Below are positions 37,701-46,615 of a stretch of 64,000 bases of DNA, piece after piece (position 1 is the stretch's first letter; the number at the start of each line of letters is the position of its first letter). A program made the position numbers and the translations under genes. A model generated the notes under the pieces. The model was not told where the DNA came from, made no database searches, and saw only the letters and a program-made list of their open reading frames with translations. Source of the DNA: Liolophura sinensis. Its lineage: Eukaryota > Mollusca > Polyplacophora > Chitonida > Chitonidae. The stretch lies in contig NC_088304.1 in the NCBI RefSeq assembly GCF_032854445.1, positions 4,092,001 through 4,156,000 of the forward strand, given 5' to 3'.

Positions 37701-40428
37701 TTTTTGATTATATGGATGGCAAAATGACTGGCATTGTTGGACACGTGAAATATTACATGTAACATGAGCTGAAAACTGAACATACAGTATTCTTAGTTGT
37801 TCTACTGATTCACAACACTTTGCTTTTCAGCTCTTTCAGTTGATTTCTGATGTTAATATTGATGCACTACTCATCACACCACACACGTACCACAAAGGTG
37901 CTCTGTACTGTGCAAACATCACACCATGCATACCACAGAGATCATCTGTACTGTGCAAACATCATACCAAAAGTACCACAGAGGTGCTCTGTACTGTGCA
38001 AACATCACACCACTCTTACCACAAAGGTGCTCTGTACTGCGCAAACATCCCACTACACGTATCACAAAGGGGCTCTGTACTGCTCAAACATCACACCACA
38101 CATATCACAAAGGTGCTCTATACTGCGCAAACATCCCACTACACGTATCACAAAGGTGCTCTGTTCTGCGCAAACATCACACCACATGTACTGCGGAGGT
38201 GCTCAGTACAGAGCAAACATCACACTACTAGTACAGCTAAGGTACTATGTACTGCACAAACATCACACTACTAGTACAGCTAAGGTACTCTCTACTGCAC
38301 AAACATCACACTATAAGTACCACTAAGGTACTCTGTACTGCACAAACATCACACTATAAGTACCACTAATGTCCTCTACTACATAAACATCACAAGTACC
38401 ACTAATGTCCACAGTACTGCACAAATATCACACCATAAGTACCACTAATGTTCTCTGTACAGCACAAATATCACACTGTAAGTACCACTAATGTCCTCTG
38501 TACAGCACAAATATCACACCGCGAGTACCACTAATGTCCTCTGTACTGCACAAATATCACACCACAAGTACCACTAATGTCCTCTGTACTGCACAAATAT
38601 CACACCACATGCACCACTAATGTCCTCTGTACTGCACAAACATCACACTATAAGTAGTGCTAAGGTCTGCTGTACTGCACAGCAGTCTCATATGATGAAT
38701 GCTTAGCCACAAGGTGTTATGGTGATTTTTCTTGTATATTCATATCTGAGACTGCTCAGACATTAGGTTTAGCTAAATTGACCCAAACCAATTGTCAGAG
38801 CCCTTTACATTTAAAAATTTGATGCTGTTATCTGCTTATGTCAAATATGCTGAGGCTGTCAATACAGCCCTTCATTTTGAGCATCAGCAAGAAATCTCAC
38901 ACCAACACAGGAAAGGACATGTAGGAAATCACAATTGTGCTTGTAATAAATCGAGAGGGGGAAAAGTAAGGAACATAAGTGCCTGCAAACTTTTAAAAAG
39001 CTGAGGAGACGTATTTGTTGGGTAATTTTTGTCTCTTAATGCCTTGATAAACTGCCATGGCAACTGTATCACCTTCTTTAAATGGAGCTCCCTCCAACGT
39101 TGGTTTTGGACAAGATTTGCCCAAACCTAATGTCAGAACAATCTTGTGCCTAATATTTTAATCGCAAATTTCTCAAAATATAATAAATGATTTTTTAGGA
39201 GGATTAAGATGGGAATCCGAAAGGTGTCATTTTTTTGGTGGCATGAGCAGGGCTCAAAGTTTATATCTTCATCATGTTTAAGCAGAATATATATGGATTG
39301 TCCACATCTAGTGCTACAAAACATATGTGGGAAGGTCTGTCAGCTAACTGTGGAGGGTCATTTTCTTCTACTATCATGCTGACCACCATCACATAAGTCA
39401 AGTATTGTTGGCTATGATGTAATTCATTTTTTTTAATTCAAAAAAAAAGGTGTGGGGAAGGGGGGGGGTGTGAATGTGAGCTTTTTACAGGAATCCAACC
39501 CCACTCTCATAGTCAGAACAAGTATTGGATTCCTAGATACCCATTGAAATAAAGCCCGCCTGAAAACTAAAGGGAAGAAAGAAAAACCCATTTCATTACC
39601 TGCACATATACTGCGCTGACTCAGATCCACAATGTCCATATACTGATGGAGAATACCATTCCTATTCAGGACATACTTCGCAAAAGTTTGAACAAAGTAT
39701 AAGTAACCTGTTCTTAAAATGAAGTCGATTAAAAGCCAGAAAAAGGCGTAAAGCTGAATATACCAGGGTGCACGCCTAAACACTGACCAAATGAATCTCC
39801 CAGTAAAGAAATCAATCAGATAGTGCTTAATGGGAGGTGGTGATGAGGAATTAGCCTGACTTTTCTCCAGGGATTCTTTGTCCATAGATGATGTATCAGG
39901 ATTGAACTCTGCTTCCTCCACTTCACTGCCTTCGGTTTCAGAACCGACTTCGTCTTCATTGGGTACTTCTTTGAGTTGAATATCGTTTGATTCCCCGGTT
40001 ATCTTAATATCTGTCACTTTTTCCACCTTTACATCTTTTGAGCTGACCTCCGCTTCTAAGGGTTTCTTCTGTCGTTTATTTTTCCTAGTGACCAGTTTGC
40101 ACTTGACAACCTCTTGTGGTCGGTATTTTTCCCGATGAGGTATTTTGACAGTATACAGTGCAGAAATCCCGTCTAATAGCTTGAGGCCATCCGCCTTGGC
40201 GTACTCCTTTGGCGATCTAAAATCCAAGACGCTCCGAATTCCAAGTCGCTGTAGCTCGCAAACTTCCGTGTCAGTCAAAAAATCAGGTCGGGAAGACCGA
40301 TAAAGTAAGCCCCGTGGCAACTTCTCGTCGTCATTGTAATTTTTCACACATATTTCACGAAAATTCGGCAGATTTTCCATTATTTTGCTTCGACGTTGTT
40401 CGTCCGTCTCTTCTACCGCATGCATCAT
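34774..40428 (-). CDS. Protein tyrosine phosphatase, Y_phosphatase3/IphP-like, 398 aa
   Basis: Exons 40428-39600, 37624-37476, 36455-36331 and 34867-34774 total 1,197 nt with matching phases and GT/AG borders. Start is the first of two adjacent ATGs (MMHAVEE); the frame is open further upstream but without an ATG. The N-terminus has the family's entry motif (NFREI, GLLYRSSRPDFLTD, LGIRSVLDFRSPKEY, residues about 22-76). The P-loop CAHGKDRTG gives nucleophile Cys293 and Arg299 (CX5R). Between them lie an acidic, Lys/Glu-rich insert (about 121-190) and a hydrophobic stretch (about 221-246, YIQLYAFFWLLIDFIL) that could sit in or on a membrane. The C-terminal helices (exons 3 and 4) end in ERLRRNLLCTDL. 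The substrate, protein or lipid, cannot be told. It shares a promoter region with the exon at 40,802. Confidence 0.88.
35490..35697 (+). mobile_element. MITE copy in phosphatase intron 3
   Basis: Starts TTCCTCGACCTTTTCACATA, ends GGCGAAAAGGTTAAAGAAT; same interior (TTTGATTTGATTTTGaaGA, GAATAAACACTTTGCAAAC) as the 53-kb copy. Confidence 0.65.
35742..36220. repeat. Minisatellite, 57-bp unit, about 8.4 copies
   Basis: GTGAGGGTGAACTGTAGGTA / CCACCCTGGAATCTCAATCA / TTCAATCAGTAACATTT. A unit of 57 (19 codons) keeps one frame open for 180 codons, but it lies in phosphatase intron 3 and is not coding. Confidence 0.95.
37165..37301 (-). mobile_element. SINE family A, 3' half
   Basis: TGATTGGTGTTTTACGCCAT to CACAACCATCCGCAGGCTT; in intron 2 side of the phosphatase gene (between exons 3 and 2). 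Confidence 0.7.
37870..38680. repeat. Minisatellite, 43-bp unit, about 19 copies
   Basis: TGCTCTGTACTGCGCAAACA / TCACACCACAAGTACCAC, with variants toward the right (TAATGTCCTCTGTACTGCAC). In phosphatase intron 1. All three forward frames are open because 43 is not divisible by 3. Confidence 0.95.
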
Positions 40429-40801
40429 TTCCGCTCTTGAACATAAGCACGCCACCTGGTGTCGTAAAAGTGAACGACTACCTGTCACCGCGCGATGCGC
40501 GCAATTCTAATAACAACGAGAGGGAAATTTATTGTCATCATTTATCTAAGGTAAATCTCGACAGAAACACAATAGTATAGAAACTTATAAATCAACAAAT
40601 ATCGCAATATTGCTCATTGTATAGATGCGCTGCGTGGATTGCATAGCATAAAAAGGGAAACACCCGACTTAGAGATCTTCCTCTGCCAGTTAACCCCCCT
40701 CTCCAAACAAGTGGTACAGCTCGAAAGTCACATGACACTGGCACCGAGCAATACGCGATGACAGCAGGAGAATGCGGCGCGCGATTCATACATTCAGAAA
40801 C
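40429..40801. promoter_or_regulatory. Bidirectional promoter region between phosphatase gene and rightward gene
   Basis: 373 bp separate the divergent ATGs. The stretch is richer in CpG (CACCGCGCGATGCGCGC near 40488, GGCGCGCGATTC near 40775) than the surrounding DNA. A palindromic E-box GTCACATGAC lies at 40727-40736, close to the rightward start. Confidence 0.55.
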
Positions 40802-40918
40802 ATGGAAGATTGCGAAGATTTGGAGTCGGTGGGTTCAGTTGAAGACGACATTTATCCAGGAAGGGACAGGTCTTCATCCAGAATCATCAAATACAGTAAC
40901 TACGTTGATAGACCTAAG
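40802..40918 (+). CDS. First coding exon of an unrecognised rightward gene (39 codons)
   Basis: ATG at 40802 follows a CpG-rich leader. The exon ends at AAG|GTAAGA in phase 0. The peptide is acidic first (MEDCEDLESVGSVEDD), then basic/Ser-rich (GRDRSSSRIIKYSNYV). I do not recognise the family, and no later exon could be identified with confidence on the plus strand up to 64,000, so a long first intron or a gene too divergent to see is likely. Evidence for a real gene: clean start, consensus donor, coding-like composition, head-to-head position. Confidence 0.5.
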
Positions 40919-41276
40919 GTAAGAACTTAGCAGCTGATTCCCCCACTCCCCCTAATTTTGAGAGTTAGACATAGTGACCTGCATGTCGGTGAACTCTCCA
41001 TTCATCGACTGTAGACCCCCTTTACATGTATCGTCAACGCTCACAAGAGTTTTATTGATTTGTAACAGCTAGAAATAACATTTCCAGAAATAAACCAAAT
41101 CAGCGTGTCAGCCGCCTAAGTTACACTAGTGACATATATCACCAGCGGCTTTATAATTCCCTCCCTGTTCAGAATTTTCTGTGTTGATAACACTGGCAGC
41201 CGTACAGACTTGTATGATGCTTTGTTAGCCAGTGACCAGTGAGCCCTTTCTTACTTGATCATTCTGAAAAGTTTAC

Positions 41277-41351
41277 TCCCGCCATAATACTGGCAGTAGT
41301 CATATAACTGAAATAACGTTGAGTGCGGCGTAAAACAAATAAATAAATAAC
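41277..41351 (+). mobile_element. SINE family A tail fragment
   Basis: CCGCCATAATACTGGCAG, GTTGAGTGCGGCGTAAAAC and (AAAT)n only. Confidence 0.55.
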
Positions 41352-41593
41352 TCGAATTTCACATCGTTGTATGCATAGTACTGGAAAGTTTGACATGGTA
41401 AACTGTGTTTCTCGATTTTCTCCTTTCTCTGTTAATATTCCAATTTGGTATTCCTGCAGTCTTGTGGGTTTAAGCAGATTTGGACGCTCTTGCAAACTAA
41501 TGCTGGTAAAGGCGTACATGGTTTGACGATATAGATGCTAGACAGAATGTATGTCTTAGATCGTTAGGTTTGTCAGCTCATTGGCACTGGTCT

Positions 41594-41785
41594 GTGGCGT
41601 GGCAGTTTACTTGCCTTCGGTAAGTCGTCTCAGTGAAGCAGCACTAAACAATACAGCGGTGGAAATCCGTCCTGCAACAAAGAGGCACATTACACGTACA
41701 TACACCCTAAGGATTCCTTCGTCGTCATATGACTGAAAAATTGTTGAGTATGATGTTAAACCCCAAGCACACACTCACTCACTCA
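41594..41785 (+). mobile_element. SINE family B, 5'-truncated
   Basis: Starts inside the body (GGCAGTTTACTTGCCTTCGG) and ends in the (CACT)n tail; the tRNA-like head is absent. Confidence 0.7.
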
Positions 41786-42509
41786 AACGGCAGCCCTTTG
41801 GTGGTCTGAAGAGAAAATCAACTGATCATGAACTGATTGACAGTGCTCAAGATGTTTTTTTTTTTCATGTTTGACACTATTGTACTCCATAAAATTTGAC
41901 CAGGGACATTTACTGGGAGTCTTAACACCTATTCGTGTGTTTTGGGTGTATTGCAAGTTACCAGTAACTGGACCACTTGAAATAAAGTCTGAAATGCTGT
42001 GTTTGAAACTCGCCCTTGTGTTGAAAATACAAACGATTGTAAAAGAAAGAAAAGTGTTATTGTTTAGCTTTATCAAGTATCTGGTTGACTAGACTGACTT
42101 TTTACACATGTTACAAGGCCTGTTTCATGGCATTTTTCAACTTGTCATAAGGGTTTGATACTCAGGGGTTTGGGATCCCAAATAAGGAATTTTGCATTTA
42201 TTTTTGTACTTTGCCTATAATGAGACAAAATTATGATTTCATGTTAAAAAGGTTTCCAAAACTTTTGAGCTATATCAGGCCCTGCGTTACTCTGTTTTCA
42301 TGGTAGAAAGAAATTGATAGGGTGTCACTGGGCTCGCTAGTACTTAAGAGAAAAAAAAATTTACCTACCTACGTACCCATTTTTTCAGGGCCTCGTTACG
42401 GGAAACACATTTTTTTTTGTGGATGGCCTAAACTGTTACAGTTCAAGTAGTGGAAGAATTGTCTTGCCAGTATGTCCAATTTCCGAGAAAACTTTTTATC
42501 ACTTGGACA

Positions 42510-42655
42510 TGCATCGCCAAAGTCCACAACTTTTATCTGCCATGGGGTACTGCTTTGACTATAATACGGAAAATAACTTTCGCCAAAGTCCACAACTTTT
42601 ATCTGCCATAGGCTACTGCTTTGACTATAGTATGGAAAATAACTTTGACGTTAGA
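42510..42655. repeat. Two-copy tandem duplication, 69-bp unit
   Basis: CGCCAAAGTCCACAACTTTT ... TATGGAAAATAACTTT twice with four or so differences. Confidence 0.85.
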
Positions 42656-42896
42656 GAGCTGGAGTAAAGTCAGCTTGTGGTCGATAATGGAGTCGTGCTG
42701 AAGTTGTATCAAGACGAAGTTTCACTAACCTTTTACTGGGTTGAAAAAAAATATTAAATGCCGTTTTAAGATACCTTGAATGGTAGTCTTTCAGTGGACA
42801 TAAACAGTAGTCAGGTGCTGTCTTTAAATATGTGCTCACTTTAATTGTATATGCACACCATAATGGTGGGAAGAGGTCTTCAACAAGAAGGGGCAG

Positions 42897-43161
42897 GGGC
42901 CTCCGTGGCTCATTTGCTTAGGGTGCCAGCGCAACGTAATGACCCAGAAGGTGCTAAACATTGTGACTACTGTGAGTTCAAGTGCAGCTCATGCTAGCTT
43001 CCTCTCCAGCTGTACGTGGGAAGGTCAGCAACAACCTGCGGATGGTCGTGGATTTCCCCTGGGCTGTGCCTGGTCTCCTCCAACCATATTGCTGACCGTT
43101 GTGGTATGAGAGAAATATTCTTGGGTACGGTGTACAACACCAATTAAATAAATAAATATAA
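42897..43161 (+). mobile_element. SINE family A, full length
   Basis: The most complete copy here: head GGGGCCTCCGTGGCTCATTT with A-box-like and B-box-like (GTGAGTTCAAGTGC) segments, body GCGGATGGTCGTGGATTTCC, tail CACCAATTAAATAAATAAAT. Confidence 0.8.
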
Positions 43162-43221
43162 TGCCAGGGCTGAGTGATCATTAAAAACATGTTCGTAGGA
43201 GGGTATAATTCTGACTGATCG

Positions 43222-43440
43222 TGGTTAGGGTGCTAGCACAGAACAGAGACCCAGGAGCCTCACATCAGTGTCGTCACTGTGATCGTCCTGGCTTTGCCTC
43301 CAGTCATACTGGCAACCTTCAGATAGTTGTTGGCATCCCAAGTTCTGCTCCTTCCACTATAATGCTCAGCTGGCCGCCTTTGTGTAAGTGAAATATTTTT
43401 GACTGCAACATCAACACCTGTGAAATAAATAAATTAAACA
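43222..43440 (+). mobile_element. SINE family A, diverged
   Basis: GGTTAGGGTGCTAGCACAGA, CCACTATAATGCTCAGCTGG, tail GTAAGTGAAATATTTTTGAC and AAAT repeats; directly behind the 42.9-kb copy. Confidence 0.6.
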
Positions 43441-43471
43441 AAGTATAAGCCTAGTTATGTACATACTCATG

Positions 43472-43870
43472 ACTTTTAACCTAATAAAGCATTAGTTCAG
43501 GCGATTTTAGCAAAAGAAAAATTTAAATGGAAATATTGATGAGTTATTGATGATTGCATAATTGAAAGTATTCCATTGCAAAAATTCATGTGCAAATGTT
43601 CAAAATCTAATAAATAAAGAAATAAAAATTGAACAGCTCGCTGTTATGAGACCATTGGATCAAAAGTTGTATTCGTAATGAACGTCCTTTAATCAGCTAA
43701 GGCTGAATCTGAGTATTCCCCAGTCACATTTAAACTTTGGGAGTGGCTTACTGAATCAGTTTTCTCTGAAGACTTTTAACCTAATAAAGCATTAGTTAAG
43801 GCGATTTTTGCAAAAGAAAAATTTAAATGGAAATATTGATGAGTTATTGATGATTGCATAATTGAAAGTA
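43472..43870. repeat. Pair of 100-bp direct repeats, 298 bp apart
   Basis: 43472-43570 and 43770-43870 share GACTTTTAACCTAATAAAGC ... GATGATTGCATAATTGAAAG with two or three differences; the DNA between them is not repeated. Confidence 0.85.
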
Positions 43871-44126
43871 AAACGAATGAAGTTGAAAAAAAAATTGAAG
43901 TCATTAAACATTAAGAGAGGAAGAAACACGTGATGTCAGACTTATTATTGCGCTGTTAACATGGTGCACTGGTATAAAAATATAACTTATTTATGTTTGA
44001 AAACATCTAATGGAGTCTGCTTTATACGGTGTGTCCATCTGTCACTTTGGCAGGTACACACAAGGTTTGGTTTCAGCCCCGTCCATGGCGATGGAAATTG
44101 TGGATCCCCCTATTCTGTTTACATGT

Positions 44127-44370
44127 ATTTATTTATTTATTTATTTGACTGGTGTTTTACGCTGTAATCAAGAATATTTCACTTATACAATGGCGGCCAG
44201 AATTATGGTGGTTGGAATTAAGGCAGAGAGAAACCCACAACCATCCGCAGGTTGCTGCGGACCTTTCCACATATGAAGGAAGCCAGCATGTGCTGGACTT
44301 AAGCTCTTAGCGACTGCATAGGCGGAAGGCTCCTGAGTCATTGCACCGCACTGGCATGCTAGCCTCAGAG
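44127..44370 (-). mobile_element. SINE family A, near full length
   Basis: (ATTT)n, TGACTGGTGTTTTACGCTGT, CCACAACCATCCGCAGGTTG and the head-side TGCACCGCACTGGCATGCTA. Confidence 0.7.
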
Positions 44371-45609
44371 ACTCCCTCCCCAATTCTAAGTGTTTGTCTC
44401 GGGCCATTGTGACAGTGAACAAATGATGGTGATTGTGTGGCCACTTTTACAGTCTAGTGCTCTTTGAAGACTACTTGTCTAGCACAAATATGGTGTGAAC
44501 ATCAGAATATTGCTCAAATATGAGGGGAAATTCTGGTAAATTAAATCAGCTTTTCTTTTTGATCATAGATAATGCTCTAAGGTTAATATTGTCTGCTTCA
44601 TTAAGCCATGGCCTGCCGACATCTTTCACTCTACTGTTCAATGATCCATCAGTGATCAAAATGGATAAAAAAAATGGTCTGGTGACGTCAAGATATTGAT
44701 CGCATTAATGTGATTAAGTCACAGGATTATGTCCCTGATCAGCAAGTTCACGCGGTAAAAGGCTAAATGTGAGGCACCATCGATTACACAGAGCCTGGCT
44801 TAATTCCACTAAGTAGCTGGTTAAAGGTTGGAAAGGTGTTACTGACTTGCTTCAGTCTGTGTGGCTCCCCAGATCAATTGACCATTAAACCAATATAGTA
44901 GTCAGTAAAGTCATAGCTTTGTCTTTATTAGCCAGACAGGCTTAACGAGAATCATTGCACCTGTTAACGAGCTGTTATCAGGATATACTGTACATACTGC
45001 AGCCAGGTAAGACATCCTCCAGTGATGTTTGATTGAAAGGTTTTGTGGTAGTGGATATCAGAGAAAAAATATGGCATGAATTTGAATTCCTTTAGACGTA
45101 CAAAAGTGTAATGTGCATGTTCATGTAATGTGTAGCTTGAACAGACCTGTAGACATGCATGTATTTTCATTCAGCTGTATTAACATACATGCAAACCAGA
45201 TGAGGATAAATGCATATTTATGCAACACCAATTTTTCTTTGTGTTTTACAAATAAGACTAAAAAAGGCCAAAAAGTATGCTAGAAATAAAACTGAAAATC
45301 CGCCTTTTTAGGCCAAACAAAAAATATGTTGTGTTTCCAGTAACCGGGGTTAAAAAAATTTAGGGAAGGTAGGTAGGGATTTTTTTTTTTTGTGGAATTT
45401 TTTTTTACATCTGAACCGAAGGCATTCAGACAAATAGAAATTGTTAAATCTCTGTTTTTACTGCTGGCTGTAGCTGCTCCTGTAATGCAGATCTATTACA
45501 ATATCCTAAATACTTAATACATCCCCATATGTGCCTTTCTGGGAGAATTGGGGTGTGATCGTCTAACTTGTTGTTTTATACCGTAGTCAAGAGTATTTCA
45601 CTTTAATAC

Positions 45610-45934
45610 AGTGAGTGAGTGCTTGGGGTTTAACGTCGTACTCAACAATTTTTCAGTCATATGACGACAAAGGAATCCGTAGGGTGTATGTGATGCGCCT
45701 CCTTGTTGTAGGTCGGCTTTCCAACGCTCTTTTGAGTACTGCTACTTCACTGAGATGACTTACTGAAGGCAAGTAAGCCGTCCCACCTAAGCCATTATAC
45801 TGATACGGGTCAAACAGTCATTGCACTACCCCCTTCATGCTGAATGTTAAGCGAGGAAGTTACAACTCCCTCTTTTAAGGTCTTAGGTGTGACTCAACCC
45901 AGGATTTATCCTGGACTACTGCTATCCTGCCCAG
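45610..45934 (-). mobile_element. SINE family B inserted near or in a SINE A tail
   Basis: Full-length copy in minus orientation. Flanks TCACTTTAATAC (45598-45609) and TCACTTTATTAC (45935-45946) form a 12-bp target duplication with one mismatch. The left flank (TTGTTTTATACCGTAGTCAA) is the conserved tail of a SINE A copy. Confidence 0.75.
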
Positions 45935-46085
45935 TCACTTTATTACAAACCATTGATCATTGCCAAGCCTCTAACAACTCCCCCATTTGGAAAATACAGT
46001 GGTGAAGGGCAGGTCTCCAAAGAATAAAGCCTCTTTTATACAGTTCTAATAGCCTCATTGTCCACCCGCCACCAAGACCCCTTGA

Positions 46086-46232
46086 ATTTATTTATTTATT
46101 TATTTGATTGGTGTTTTATGCCGTACTCAAGAATATTTCACTTATTCGATGGCTGCCAGCATGATGGTGGGAGGAAACCGGGCAGAGTGATGGGGAAACC
46201 CACGACCATCCGCAGGTTGCTGATAGACCCTT
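46086..46232 (-). mobile_element. SINE family A, 3' half
   Basis: (ATTT)n, TGATTGGTGTTTTATGCCGT, CACGACCATCCGCAGGTTGC; no head. Confidence 0.7.
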
Positions 46233-46298
46233 GAAATTAACTACTCATCTACCTGCAGCGGAATGAGGAAATTCCCGGCATTCCTTTGTAAATCTAAC

Positions 46299-46410
46299 CC
46301 AGATCCCCAGGTTAGCAATCTTTGGTGATACCCACTAGATCCCCAGGTTAGCAATCTTTGGTGATACCCACTAGATCCCCAGGTTAGCAATCTTTGGTGA
46401 TACCCACTAG
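46299..46410. repeat. 36-bp tandem repeat, 3 copies
   Basis: CCCCAGGTTAGCAATCTTTG / GTGATACCCACTAGAT three times, identical. Confidence 0.9.
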
Positions 46411-46615
46411 ATCACTGCCTCCAAACTGAGAATTCAGAGGAAACAAAATCCTTTACATCATTTATACATTTTATTTGGCATACATGTTAATGCCCAGTAT
46501 TTACCAAGACATTAACTTCGGTAAAATCATGTCACACGTGCTTGCCATAGGGCCTTAAACAAGAAACCTCATGTTCCAGAGCAGAACATGCAGCACACAC
46601 TGGTAAAACTGTCTT

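Noticed and set aside
37840..38326. Three overlapping frames of 101-158 codons
   Set aside because: All three frames are open because of a 43-bp tandem repeat; intronic.
40429..40488. Upstream extension of the phosphatase to a GTG at 40,488
   Set aside because: No ATG in the extension; the paired ATGs at 40,428-40,423 are the first, and family similarity begins after them.
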